A program made the translations under genes and the position numbers. Below, one piece after another: positions 9,058-18,045 of a DNA stretch of 64,000 bases (positions within the stretch are counted from its first letter, which is position 1; every line of letters starts with the position of its first letter). The notes under the pieces are model-generated. The model searched no databases. It was given only the letters and a program-made list of their open reading frames with translations, and had not been told where the DNA came from. Source of the DNA: Butyrivibrio sp. GTDB lineage: Bacteria > Bacillota > Clostridia > Lachnospirales > Lachnospiraceae. The stretch spans positions 1 to 64,000 of the forward strand of contig JAFXTN010000006.1 of NCBI GenBank assembly GCA_017535785.1. Reading direction: 5' to 3'.

Positions 9058-9091
9058 TTGTTTTTTTGTGTCCTATAGTTTATATTATAAT
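9058..9091 (+). promoter_or_regulatory. Candidate promoter of the pilus operon leader
   Basis: TTGTTT (9058-9063) lies 17 bp before TATATT (9081-9086), which overlaps TATAAT (9086-9091). Transcription would start near 9093-9098, some 50 bases before the riboswitch aptamer. The TATAAT alternative lacks a well-spaced -35 box. Confidence 0.5.
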
Positions 9092-9140
9092 CAACTTATA
9101 AATACAAAGCTTTTTTGCAATTATTGTTCCAGGGGAAAAA

Positions 9141-9260
9141 CTAAGCGTTTAAAGGGCAAAGCCATTGAAAGATGGTGACGCAAAGCTAAAGGGTCTTAAT
9201 CACACATGTGAAAGACAGCCAGTTGCTGGTGCTAGTTCGATTGCACCAATGAGGTGGCCG
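9141..9260 (+). promoter_or_regulatory. Class I cyclic di-GMP riboswitch (GEMM-I)
   Basis: The core GGGCAAAGCC is followed by a hairpin CCATT/GATGG capped by a GAAA tetraloop (9162-9175). The hallmark GACGCAAAGC follows (9177-9186). The second hairpin has GTCTT/AAGAC (9193-9197, 9212-9216), then CAGCCAGTTGC. This order matches the GEMM-I aptamer, in which the GAAA loop docks into the second stem and c-di-GMP sits at the three-way junction. A terminator follows at once (9261-9289), so control by premature termination is likely. Whether ligand turns the operon on or off cannot be read by eye. The downstream genes encode a sortase-assembled pilus. Confidence 0.9.
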
Positions 9261-9289
9261 GACTGTACTAGCAGACGGTCTTTTTTTTT
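9261..9289 (+). terminator. Riboswitch-controlled terminator
   Basis: GACTGT (9261-9266) pairs with ACGGTC (9275-9280), allowing one G-U pair, followed by nine T (9281-9289). The loop ACTAGCA (9267-9273) is perfectly complementary to TGCTAGT (9230-9236) at the 3' edge of the aptamer. That offers an alternative helix that could compete with or modulate termination. Confidence 0.85.
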
Positions 9290-9290
9290 C

Positions 9291-9413
9291 AATTACGGTA
9301 CGATAACAGTTCAGGGATGAACAGTCGGGAAACCGGCAAGTACAAGGAATGTAATTACACAGAGCAACTGGCCTAAGATACTTTGCGATGCCGCTATATT
9401 TAATAACAAAGAG
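9291..9413 (+). ncRNA. Second structured leader segment, unassigned
   Basis: About 120 bases lie between the riboswitch terminator and a second strong terminator. Visible pairings are AATTAC/GTAATT (9291-9296 with 9351-9356) closing a domain, a hairpin GTTCA-GGGA-TGAAC, and CGG-GAAA-CCG with a GNRA loop. Purine-rich single strands and a GCGATGCCGC segment follow. I could not match it to a riboswitch, T-box or ribozyme consensus that I know. It may be a second sensor, a processing element, or just a leader. Confidence 0.45.
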
Positions 9414-9457
9414 GTACATGCAAAGACCAACCGGTCAGTGCATGTACTTTTTATTTT
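9414..9457 (+). terminator. Second leader terminator, 22 bp before the first gene
   Basis: GTACATGCA (9414-9422) and TGCATGTAC (9439-9447) are perfect. GACC/GGTC pairs inside, and TTTTTATTTT follows. Such a strong terminator directly before ATG 9479 implies that read-through is regulated or that much of the transcription stops here. Confidence 0.88.
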
Positions 9458-9478
9458 ACTACTAACAAGGACGGACTT

Positions 9479-10084
9479 ATGGCAGAGGTTAATCTTAAGA
9501 AACTTAGCAGAGCGGAGCTCCTTGAAATGATGATCACATTTTCGGAGGAAGCGGAAGCAGCTAAGAAACACGAAGAAGAATTGAAGGAAGAACTCGAGAA
9601 AGAGAAGCAGCAGTTGCTTAAGGAGATGGCCGAAGAGAGAGCCAGGATGCTCAAGGGATTTGATGAAGAAAAGCATCAGATGAGAGCTAAGTTCAATGAG
9701 CAGAAGGCTGAGATGCAAGCCAAGTTTGATAAGGACATCAACGGACTTAAGGCCAGACTCACGAGAGAGAAGGACGAGATCCAAAAGCAGGTAGACGATG
9801 CGATGTTTAAGTTAGACAATTCGCAATCTCTTGCAGATGCATCGATCCAACTCGGAGGCATCATGGAGGCGGCTCAGAAATCTGCAGACTTATATGTTGA
9901 GACTCTTCAGAAAAAGGCTGAAGCCGAATACGAAGATTTCAAGAGAGAGCTTGAACAGGTAAGGATTCAGATGGGGATGGGTCCCAAAAGCACAGCTTCC
10001 AAAGAGGAAAACTCCAAAAAGTCTTCCAAAAAGAAAACGTCCGTACAAGGCAGAAGGAATAAAAGCGACAACGTAGATGAGTAA
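9479..10084 (+). CDS. Coiled-coil protein of the pilus operon
   Basis: This is a soluble, highly charged protein of 201 residues without a signal peptide. Residues 15-115 form a long coiled coil rich in Glu and Lys. A less charged conserved segment follows (about 117-150: SLADASIQLGGIMEAAQKSA), then a second short coil and a lysine/serine-rich tail (about 168-201). The middle segment is DivIVA-like in character, but I do not recognise the family. It is the first gene after the riboswitch leader and overlaps the signal peptidase gene by 8 bp, so the two are probably translationally coupled. A scaffolding or positioning role for pilus assembly is a guess. Confidence 0.8.
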   Translation: MAEVNLKKLSRAELLEMMITFSEEAEAAKKHEEELKEELEKEKQQLLKEMAEERARMLKGFDEEKHQMRAKFNEQKAEMQAKFDKDINGLKARLTREKDEIQKQVDDAMFKLDNSQSLADASIQLGGIMEAAQKSADLYVETLQKKAEAEYEDFKRELEQVRIQMGMGPKSTASKEENSKKSSKKKTSVQGRRNKSDNVDE

Positions 10085-10652
10085 TGAAAAAGAATTAAAA
10101 CCCTCAATCGTAGAGCTTAGAAAAGAACTCAAGAGGGAAAACAGCAAAAAAGAATATAAGAATGTACTTAAGAGGACATTGTTTGTGGTAGTTATCGTGG
10201 CAGCACTTGCTGTCCTAGTATCAAGTTTTTATATCACAGTCCTCAGAGTTACAGGAGACAGCATGACTCCTACTCTTGAGACCGGACAGATAGTGATAGC
10301 ACAGAATAGTTCAACGTTCGAACCCGGAGAACTTATAGCTTTTTACTACAACAATAAAGTTCTTGTAAAAAGAGTCGTAGGATCGCCCGGTGATTGGATA
10401 AATATCGATGCAGACGGCAACGTCTCAATTAATGGGGAACAACTTGAAGAGCCGTACGCTGAAAAAAGTTTTGATCCAACAGATATTAAATTTCCATATC
10501 AAGTGCCTGAAAACAGATATTTTGTTTTAGGCGATCACAGGAGCGCTTCTATAGATTCAAGAAGCAGCGTCGTTGGCTGTGTTACCAAAGAACAGCTTAT
10601 CGGCAAAGTGATCTTTAGAGTCTTTCCGTTCAATGCAGCGGGAGGGCTTTGA
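10077..10652 (+). CDS. lepB: Type I signal peptidase
   Basis: These 191 residues have one N-terminal membrane segment (about 35-58) and the S26 catalytic domain outside. TGDSMTPTL carries the catalytic serine, VKRVVGSPGD carries the general-base lysine, and FVLGDHRSASIDSRS is the third signature. It cleaves secretory signal peptides. Placed between the leader-controlled coiled-coil gene and the pilins, it is probably a dedicated peptidase for pilus subunits, as in other Gram-positive pilus islands. The next gene starts 61 bp downstream. Confidence 0.93.
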   Translation: MSNEKELKPSIVELRKELKRENSKKEYKNVLKRTLFVVVIVAALAVLVSSFYITVLRVTGDSMTPTLETGQIVIAQNSSTFEPGELIAFYYNNKVLVKRVVGSPGDWINIDADGNVSINGEQLEEPYAEKSFDPTDIKFPYQVPENRYFVLGDHRSASIDSRSSVVGCVTKEQLIGKVIFRVFPFNAAGGL

Positions 10653-10713
10653 CAGCTATAGTCAGTCTTAACGTAACCGCGAAACGTTTTTTACAGGTAA
10701 GAGGTCAAGTATT

Positions 10714-13700
10714 ATGCGCAAAAGTGTCGAGAATCGCGCAGAAAACTACATCAAGAAACATCGCAACTACAGAAAATGGTTAGCTTTTGCTCTGTGCATA
10801 GCGTTGCTTACCGGAACGGTAACCTTGTATACGCTTAACAGGCCTGCCGTAGCCATGACTGAAGATGCGTTTGGATCGATCGGAATCATCGATACATACA
10901 GTGAAGAGGAAGAACAAGCACTTATTGATACTATGTACAATGATGAAAACGACGATAGCGATGATGGGGACGAGCAGTTCACTGACGATGGGGAAAATGC
11001 GTCAGAAGAACTGAACGGTGACAGCAGCGATGAAAATGGGGAAAAAGAAAATGACGGTGTCGATGAGGGTAAAGATGAAAACGGAGATGATGATGGCACC
11101 GATGATGATAAAGAAGGAGAGCCTACTACTCCGGTAGAAGGAAATGAAGATGCAGCCGGTGAGGCTACACTCGGAGAAGGGGCAACTGAAGAAGCTTCAG
11201 ATGAAGATTCATCTAAGGCAGCATCCGATGCTTCAAGCGAAGCAACAACAGCAGCAGCGGATGATGCGTCAAGCCTGGAATCAAGTGAGACATCACTTGA
11301 GGCTTCCAGTGAAGTATCATTGGACGAGGAAGATCTCGAAGAGCTTAAGGATGTTGTGATCACAGTATATTATGTGGATCCTAAGGGCGAAGAGATTTCT
11401 GATCCTACCGAACTTTCTATTAACAATACCTTTGAAATAAAAGACGATGCCAAGAAATTTGAGGGATACGTCTATACAAAAGCACTTCTTGGTGAAAATG
11501 AGACAGAAGTAGTTCAGATCATCAAGAAGACCAAGGAAGTTTCTGTTGAACAGGAAGAGAACGAAGACAGTGCAGCTTCCCTGGCCGAGGGTGAAGAAGA
11601 GATCCTCGAGTATGTATATTATGAAGCAGTAACGGAAGAGGGCGAAGAGATTGAGATCACTGAAGATACAGATCTTAAGCTCGTGTATGAAGAAGTAAAT
11701 ACGCAGGATAAGTTCGTATGCTCAGTTAACGGAATGACTGTAACGGTTACTCTTTCAAAGCCCGAAGAATTCCCTAAGGGAATTGAGCTTAACGTTACAC
11801 CGCTTGATAGGTTTACAAGCGGATACAACTACGATGCATATATGGATGCACTCAATGCAAATGCAGAGGCAATTGCAGAGGCAGCCGGCAAAGAAGAAGC
11901 AATAGAATATGATGAGAGTAATACAATACTCTTTGATATAGCATTCCTTCTCGACGAAGTTGAGTATGAACCCAAGGAAGGAACAGTTTCAGTATCTGTT
12001 TCATTCGATGACAGCCAGCTTTCATCCGAAATGGAAACAGAGAATGAAGAAGATGTATCGGTTCTTCATCTTCCTATTAAAGATAATGCCAAGGAAGGAT
12101 ATACATCCACAAGTGAAGCTACGGATATCACCTCAGGCGATATCGATGTAGATGTCCTCACTGAGAGCGATGTAAGCCTTGGCGAAGATGCCGATGTTAT
12201 CAGCTTTACCACATCATCTTTCTCAGTGTATGGTACTGTTATAAGCAATAATGGTAAAACTTGGGATGGAAGTAATTCATTCAGCGCTAAAGATGCTGTT
12301 GAAATGCTTGGTGAGTCAACATATTTCGGCGCGGTCGCTAACGAGTATTACGGCGGAGGAGAACAATATCAGCAGGGCCAGCACAGTGAGGCGAATATTG
12401 CAGTTAAGGTTATCAGAAGGATCCAGAATTACACGATAGGTAATTCGGAATTGGTTTATAAGCATCTTGTAAGCTATATAGTTAAAGTAAACAAGGTGGT
12501 AAAGGGACCTACCAAAGTAGGAACATTTAGATTTGCTGTATATTCGGATCCTGCCGGTACAAACAGAATCTCAGCTCCGTTTACGATCACTACCAATGCA
12601 AACGGAGAGGGATCGGCAACCTTTGATTTTGCTCAGATCATTAAGAACAACAGAGTTTATTCCAAATTCTATGTATTTGAGCTTGATAATTATGGAAGAC
12701 CTCTTAAGAACGGTGAAAAGAACGGAAAGTTCACTGTTCAATATGAGAAGAACTCAATGAACGGTCTTCACGACAGCATCAGTCTTTTCACAGACAGCTT
12801 CGTTGAGGATATGGGCGGACATAATCCTGAATTGGTTCTTCAAAAGGTTGACGGAGCAACAATTTATTACCTGAAGAACCCGAAGGATAAGAGCAATTAC
12901 GATTCCGTTACTTATGATCAGGCTTATGGACATGATGGACAGCACGGCGGAAAAGAGTATGAACATAATCATTATGACAGTGAGTTCCCTGTAAACATCA
13001 GCCAGATGCTTACTAATGCGGAAATCGCATCGTCAAAACTGGCTTATGCCAATAAAGCTGCATGTAGCGGCAATGGTGTAAAGGTCATAAATCTTGTTGG
13101 CGGTGCAACTACGTATTCAGGACCTGCTAATCTTGAGAATGACCTGACCCGTAGATATTTTGGATATCCGCAGGGTATAAATGATGGTTATGCGGTTAAT
13201 ACAGGATTAGATATTGGCGATCAATTCCTTCTGCTTAATATCGATCTTACAGGCATCAGCAAATACAAGCTTAATAAGATCAAGATCAACGGCCAGGGAA
13301 CAGGCGATTGGAATGAGATCGCAAATCAGGTGATCATCAATCCTGTTCAGAGAAATGACAACGGTGAATTCGTTCCTTATACAGGAGAGCTTATTGCTGA
13401 CACAATGTCAGGTACACTTGTTGCACCTAAGGCGCACGTTACAACAACAGGCTCATACAGCGGAACGGTAATAGCCGATAAGCTTGTTAAGGATTGTGAG
13501 ATCCACAAGATCGTAGTAAGAAGACATCTTGATGAAGCTACTGATGTAAAAATCGCTAACATTGATGATACGGTTATTCCGTTTGATATCAATTTAGAGA
13601 AGTACATTGATAAGTACTACGCAGGTTGCGGAGCAACCGGATTGTTTAAATTTACTCTGCGCATGTTTGATGAGCAGCAGGGTGCATGGAAGGTAATAGA

Positions 13701-15447
13701 CAGCAATTTAACCAACAATGCTGAGAAGATCCAATACAGCTTTAATAATCCCGCAGAGTACGGCATGGAGTATGGCGGAGAAAACACCTATTACTTCATG
13801 GTGACTGAAAATGATATTACATCAGGCGACTTTATTAAAGATAAGAGCGGAATTCTCGTTAAGGTTAAATATTATCCCGGCAAGAACGGAGAACCTATAA
13901 ATGAGATCTGCTATTACAGAGCGGATGAGCAGGAAGTTCAGAGCATATTATCGAGCTTCAGTAAGGGATATTACAATGATGCTCATAGATTAAGACAGAA
14001 TATCGGTTTCTGGAACAAGCAGCTTAAGCCTTTCGATATAGAGATGTTTAAGTTCCTGAACGGAAGTCTTCTCAGTGATAACACACTTAAGTTCAATTTC
14101 TGGATCAGAATGATCGATGAGAACGGAAATGTTATCGGAACTGACAGAAGAAAGTTTGGCACAGGTGCAGGTAAAGTACCTAACTATATCTCTAACCAGG
14201 GCAGCAGCATCAAGTACACTGTTGATGTAGGCAGCAATGCTTGGGATATGAAAGCCGGAAAGACATACTACTTCATGTTTGCAGAAGGCAATGCGGATAG
14301 TAATAACAGCGTTCAGACATCGATCGATAAGGCGATAATGGCAGTCAAGGTTGACTACTATGTTGACCAGACCAATGTAGTTCGTACATATTACAGGATT
14401 GCCGATGAAGAAGCTATTAAAGCGATCAATGAAAATAACGCAAGAGTAGTTGATTATTGTACAGATGCCAATTACATAGAACCTGTAAACGCAGGATTCT
14501 ATAATAAGACACCTACCAAGATTTCCGTTATCAAGAACTGGAATCAGAACAACACAAATGATATCTGGGATATCACCGTAGTTCTTAAGAGGCGGATCGC
14601 AGGTGGAGAGTTCGAAGAGGTAGAGAGATTTGTTATACCTGCTTCCGACTACTATATGAGTGGCGGAATGGCTACCTCCAAGGCATACAATTTCGATGAT
14701 CTCGAAGCCTTTGATGCAGACGGCAATACATATGAGTATGCAGTCGATGAGTATTACGACAACGGAAGCGAGCTGATACAGCTCAATCCATTAAGATATG
14801 TTGTATATGATGCTTCAGGAAATGTGATCAATGAATCAACTGCAAGCGAAGATTCCGTAGGAACTGTTAACGGATATAAGAATTCCGAGAACAGAACGGA
14901 TATCGGAGCTGACGGAAGCACAACGATCACACTTACAAATACACCATACATTAAGCTTAAGAAAGTATGGACGCTTAACGGAAACCCGATCCCTGCATCT
15001 GAGACATCGGATTTCGGAACAGTATTTGTAAACCTTTATAAGTCATATGATGACGGTTCACTTGAATTCTTTAAGGGACCTATAGCACTTAGTCCCGGTA
15101 ATGATTGGACCGCTGAAGTGGCTGTACCTGACAGAGTGAGATATCACATCGTTGAGTGTGATTCTACCGGTCAGAACGAATATAGAACTGCACCTAAGAT
15201 TACATATTACGCATTCATCAAGGATCAGCAGACAGCGACTGATACCAATTGGGAAAATGTTTACGCGGAAGGCATAAATACAATGCTTGAAGTTTCCAAT
15301 GAGAGAAGCGGCAATGTTCTTCCTAATTCAGGAGGAATCGGAGAACTTCCATATGTAGTTGCGGGAGCCGGAGCAGCAATGATGTCTCTTGTGGGAGTAG
15401 GTGCGTGCTACCTCGGAAGGAGACGTAAGAAGGAAGATGAAGAGTAA
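10714..15447 (+). CDS. Giant LPxTG-type surface protein, probable tip adhesin
   Basis: These 1577 residues begin with a signal sequence (hydrophobic 24-44). An acidic Asp/Glu/Ser/Ala-rich stretch spans about 60-200, probably a flexible stalk. The middle (about 770-930) resembles the choice-of-anchor A fold, with the SGTLVAPKA and YSGTVIADK repeats typical of it. After that come two pilin-like domains that end in TYYFM..E (about 955-1060 and 1110-1225), then two Cna-B-like domains (about 1266-1530), families that often carry isopeptide cross-links. The C-terminus has the sorting signal LPNSGG, a membrane helix and RRRKK. Length and position before the major pilin suggest the adhesive tip. Domain edges are estimates. 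Confidence 0.87.
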   Translation: MRKSVENRAENYIKKHRNYRKWLAFALCIALLTGTVTLYTLNRPAVAMTEDAFGSIGIIDTYSEEEEQALIDTMYNDENDDSDDGDEQFTDDGENASEELNGDSSDENGEKENDGVDEGKDENGDDDGTDDDKEGEPTTPVEGNEDAAGEATLGEGATEEASDEDSSKAASDASSEATTAAADDASSLESSETSLEASSEVSLDEEDLEELKDVVITVYYVDPKGEEISDPTELSINNTFEIKDDAKKFEGYVYTKALLGENETEVVQIIKKTKEVSVEQEENEDSAASLAEGEEEILEYVYYEAVTEEGEEIEITEDTDLKLVYEEVNTQDKFVCSVNGMTVTVTLSKPEEFPKGIELNVTPLDRFTSGYNYDAYMDALNANAEAIAEAAGKEEAIEYDESNTILFDIAFLLDEVEYEPKEGTVSVSVSFDDSQLSSEMETENEEDVSVLHLPIKDNAKEGYTSTSEATDITSGDIDVDVLTESDVSLGEDADVISFTTSSFSVYGTVISNNGKTWDGSNSFSAKDAVEMLGESTYFGAVANEYYGGGEQYQQGQHSEANIAVKVIRRIQNYTIGNSELVYKHLVSYIVKVNKVVKGPTKVGTFRFAVYSDPAGTNRISAPFTITTNANGEGSATFDFAQIIKNNRVYSKFYVFELDNYGRPLKNGEKNGKFTVQYEKNSMNGLHDSISLFTDSFVEDMGGHNPELVLQKVDGATIYYLKNPKDKSNYDSVTYDQAYGHDGQHGGKEYEHNHYDSEFPVNISQMLTNAEIASSKLAYANKAACSGNGVKVINLVGGATTYSGPANLENDLTRRYFGYPQGINDGYAVNTGLDIGDQFLLLNIDLTGISKYKLNKIKINGQGTGDWNEIANQVIINPVQRNDNGEFVPYTGELIADTMSGTLVAPKAHVTTTGSYSGTVIADKLVKDCEIHKIVVRRHLDEATDVKIANIDDTVIPFDINLEKYIDKYYAGCGATGLFKFTLRMFDEQQGAWKVIDSNLTNNAEKIQYSFNNPAEYGMEYGGENTYYFMVTENDITSGDFIKDKSGILVKVKYYPGKNGEPINEICYYRADEQEVQSILSSFSKGYYNDAHRLRQNIGFWNKQLKPFDIEMFKFLNGSLLSDNTLKFNFWIRMIDENGNVIGTDRRKFGTGAGKVPNYISNQGSSIKYTVDVGSNAWDMKAGKTYYFMFAEGNADSNNSVQTSIDKAIMAVKVDYYVDQTNVVRTYYRIADEEAIKAINENNARVVDYCTDANYIEPVNAGFYNKTPTKISVIKNWNQNNTNDIWDITVVLKRRIAGGEFEEVERFVIPASDYYMSGGMATSKAYNFDDLEAFDADGNTYEYAVDEYYDNGSELIQLNPLRYVVYDASGNVINESTASEDSVGTVNGYKNSENRTDIGADGSTTITLTNTPYIKLKKVWTLNGNPIPASETSDFGTVFVNLYKSYDDGSLEFFKGPIALSPGNDWTAEVAVPDRVRYHIVECDSTGQNEYRTAPKITYYAFIKDQQTATDTNWENVYAEGINTMLEVSNERSGNVLPNSGGIGELPYVVAGAGAAMMSLVGVGACYLGRRRKKEDEE

Positions 15448-15510
15448 GATTCATCTTCGAAGGAAAGGATTTAAAGCAGGGAAGCTTTAAAACAGGTGCT
15501 CATTTGCACC
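15433..15510 (+). other. Three consecutive hairpins between tip and pilin genes
   Basis: GAAGATGA/TCATCTTC straddles the stop codon. TTTAAAGC/GCTTTAAA is a perfect 8-bp stem at 15470-15491. GGTGC/GCACC lies at 15495-15510. None has a T-tract, so they look like processing or stability elements rather than terminators. The rest of the gap to 15562 shows only the GGAG ribosome binding site. Confidence 0.55.
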
Positions 15511-15562
15511 GGATACACTATCAACATTACACATTTACAAGGTTCAAAAGAAGGAGAGGAAT

Positions 15563-17035
15563 ATGAAAACACTAAGAAAACTCATAATGGGCCTCCTCGT
15601 ATCGATCATGGTACTGGGAATGGGGATTACCGCTTTTGCGGCTAGCGGAACTATTACAATAACCGGGGCTAGGGAAAATCAGGAATATAACGCATATCGC
15701 GTATTTGATTATGAGCCCGCAGATGAGAGCAATGCAGACGCAGGCGGAATTTATAAGCTTAATCCTGTATTTGCGGGATTCGAGTCCTATGTATTTAACT
15801 ACACAGACGAGAACGATGCTGCACAGTCCGCAGATATGGCTGATTTCTTTAAGATCGGTGACAATGGTATCATTGATGCATCAGGATTAACAGATGCCAA
15901 TGTAGCTATTTTTGGTAGAGCAGCTGTTGCTTATGCGCTTGCAAACGGTATTTCAGCTGACGGATCAACAACAGCAACCGCTGACGGTGATGCAACAATA
16001 TCAGTTCCCGAGTTTGGTTACTATGTAATCAATTCATCACTTGGTTCTGTTGTAGCAGTTAATACAGCAACTCCTAATGTTGAGGTTCGGGAAAAGAACG
16101 ATATTCCTAATCTTAACAAGGAAGAGACAGGTGCAACAAACGCTGCACTTGTATATACAGATCTTACAGGTGGAGATCATCAGATCGGTGATACTATTGA
16201 GTACACAGTTACTGCAGATCTTAAGGTTGGCGGTAAGGATTATGCAATCCATGACTGTGTAACAGACGGACTTACACTTGAAGAGGTTACGGATGCAAAC
16301 ATTTCATTTGCTCCCGACAATGCAGGACTTACATACACGATCAACAATTCTTTCGTTAACGATAACGGAAGAAAGGGCTTTGAAATTGTATTTGACGGTG
16401 AGCCCAATAAGGATACTGTTGTAACTGTTAAATATACTGCAGTATTAAATGAAGATGCGGTTATCAACCCTTCACCTAATATCAACGAAGCTTACCTTAC
16501 ATATGGTAAAGAAGGTAACGGAACACATATTGAGATCAAGGATTACACATACCCTGTAGCAATCAGAAAGACTGCAGTAGGCGCTGATAAGCTCCTTAAA
16601 GATGCTAAGTTTGAGATTTACAGAGAGCTTGATAATTCACAGGTTAAGCTTACAAAGGTTTCTGATACAAAGTACAGAGTTGATCCTGACGGAACAACAA
16701 CAGAGATAGTAACTGTTGAAGCAGATAACATTGTTATCGAAGGTTTTGCACCTGAGAAGTATGTTCTTGTAGAGACACAGGCTCCTAAGGGATACAATCT
16801 TCTTGAAGGCAAAGTTACTGTAGGCGGCACAACTTATGAGCACGCTCAGGAGATGGTAGTAACCAAGAATTCTACCGTTGAAGCAGTACAGGTTGAGAAG
16901 GTTGAGGATGGAACAGGTCTTACACTTCCTTCAACAGGTGGAATCGGAACAACAATCTTCTACATTGTTGGCGGTATCCTCATCGTTGCAGGTATTGCAT
17001 ATTTCATCGTTCGCAGAAAGGTTGACGCTGAGTAA
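15563..17035 (+). CDS. Major pilin, SpaH/EbpB type
   Basis: These 490 residues have a signal peptide cut near AFAA. An N-terminal D1 domain (about 28-175) is followed by an isopeptide-type D2 fold (about 190-325) and a Cna-B-like D3 domain (about 330-440). The E-box reads YVLVETQAPKGY, which carries the glutamate that drives isopeptide bond formation. A lysine in the NLNKEET segment between D1 and D2 is a candidate for sortase-linked polymerisation. The sorting signal is LPSTGG near 455, followed by a helix and RRK. GGAG precedes ATG 15563. Class C sortase is the next gene. Confidence 0.92.
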   Translation: MKTLRKLIMGLLVSIMVLGMGITAFAASGTITITGARENQEYNAYRVFDYEPADESNADAGGIYKLNPVFAGFESYVFNYTDENDAAQSADMADFFKIGDNGIIDASGLTDANVAIFGRAAVAYALANGISADGSTTATADGDATISVPEFGYYVINSSLGSVVAVNTATPNVEVREKNDIPNLNKEETGATNAALVYTDLTGGDHQIGDTIEYTVTADLKVGGKDYAIHDCVTDGLTLEEVTDANISFAPDNAGLTYTINNSFVNDNGRKGFEIVFDGEPNKDTVVTVKYTAVLNEDAVINPSPNINEAYLTYGKEGNGTHIEIKDYTYPVAIRKTAVGADKLLKDAKFEIYRELDNSQVKLTKVSDTKYRVDPDGTTTEIVTVEADNIVIEGFAPEKYVLVETQAPKGYNLLEGKVTVGGTTYEHAQEMVVTKNSTVEAVQVEKVEDGTGLTLPSTGGIGTTIFYIVGGILIVAGIAYFIVRRKVDAE

Positions 17036-17090
17036 TTGTTATAATCGGTATGAAAAAATTATTATATAATTTGAATCTTGTTTAATACAG

Positions 17091-17125
17091 TATTCTTCGG
17101 GGGAAAGGGGTTCCCCCGAAGAATA
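17091..17125 (+). other. Strong hairpin without T-tract between pilin and sortase
   Basis: A 14-bp perfect stem, extended by one T-A pair, pairs 17092-17105 with 17111-17124 around an AGGGG loop. No T-run follows, so full termination is unlikely. It probably protects the pilin mRNA 3' end or slows read-through so that more pilin than sortase is made. Confidence 0.75.
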
Positions 17126-17171
17126 TATAAGATTCGAAAATACATTAAGGTGAAGAAGTTAGAACTGACAG

Positions 17172-18023
17172 ATGAAGAAAGGGCTTAAGAGAATTTTACC
17201 AAACTTAATATTCGGACTGATCTTTCTTGTAGGGATTGTTATTTTCCTATATCCTTCTGTCAGTAACTATATCAATTCAAGAAACCAGAGCCGTGCGATA
17301 TCCAACTATGAGGAGATAATTCATAACATCCCTCAGGAGGATTATACGAAGATGTGGCAAGAGGCTTACGATTATAATGAAGAGCTTGCCAAGAAACCTC
17401 TGAATTTCACCCTAGAAGGTGATGAATTAGATAGATACAACAGTATCATGGATGTCACCGGAACAGGAATCATGGGATATATAGAGATAGAGAATATTGG
17501 GGTTAATCTTCCTATATATCACAGCACAACGGAATCAGTACTTCAGGTCGGAATCGGACATCTTGAAGGAACATCTTTTCCGACGGGAACGAAGAGTACA
17601 CATGCTGTACTTTCGGGACACAGAGGATTACCGTCCTCAAAGCTTTTTTCAGACCTTGATCAGATGATCGTTGGTGATACATTTCTTTTACACATTTTGG
17701 ATCAGACTTTTGCATATCAGGTTGATAAGATCAACATTGTTCTTCCTGAGGAGACCAATGACCTGGCAATAGTCGATGGTGAGGAATACGTCACGCTTGT
17801 AACTTGCACACCCTACGGTATCAATACTCACAGGCTGCTTGTAAGGGCAAGACGTGTTGATTATAACGAAGAGAACAGGCTTATAGTGCCTGCGGACGCT
17901 ATTAGATACAATAATTTGATCGTTGCACCTTTTATCGGTGCTCCGATGTTGGTAATTGCATTTATTGTCTTTTTGATCAGAACCAGAAAACCTAAAAAGG
18001 CAAAGGGAGCGAAGACAGAATAA
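17172..18023 (+). CDS. Class C (pilin-polymerising) sortase
   Basis: These 283 residues have membrane helices at both ends (about 13-32 and 250-272), as in pilus sortases. The segment MGYIEIENIGVNLPIYH followed by GIGHLEGTSFP is typical of class C. The catalytic histidine is in SGHRGLP near 150, the cysteine in TLVTCTPYG near 212, and the arginine in HRLLVRA. It joins pilin subunits by transpeptidation between the sorting threonine and a pilin lysine. I could not see a clear DPW-type lid motif. Confidence 0.93.
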   Translation: MKKGLKRILPNLIFGLIFLVGIVIFLYPSVSNYINSRNQSRAISNYEEIIHNIPQEDYTKMWQEAYDYNEELAKKPLNFTLEGDELDRYNSIMDVTGTGIMGYIEIENIGVNLPIYHSTTESVLQVGIGHLEGTSFPTGTKSTHAVLSGHRGLPSSKLFSDLDQMIVGDTFLLHILDQTFAYQVDKINIVLPEETNDLAIVDGEEYVTLVTCTPYGINTHRLLVRARRVDYNEENRLIVPADAIRYNNLIVAPFIGAPMLVIAFIVFLIRTRKPKKAKGAKTE

Positions 18024-18045
18024 ATGCTCTCAGAGGGATTGTTAT

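Noticed and set aside
9291..9413. Group I intron or second GEMM aptamer after the riboswitch
   Set aside because: It is too short for an intron, lacks P7-like and GACGCAAAGC motifs, and shows no splice context.
9186..9784. Minus-strand frames over the leader and coiled-coil gene
   Set aside because: They cover the riboswitch and terminators or mirror the coiled-coil gene; no start signals.
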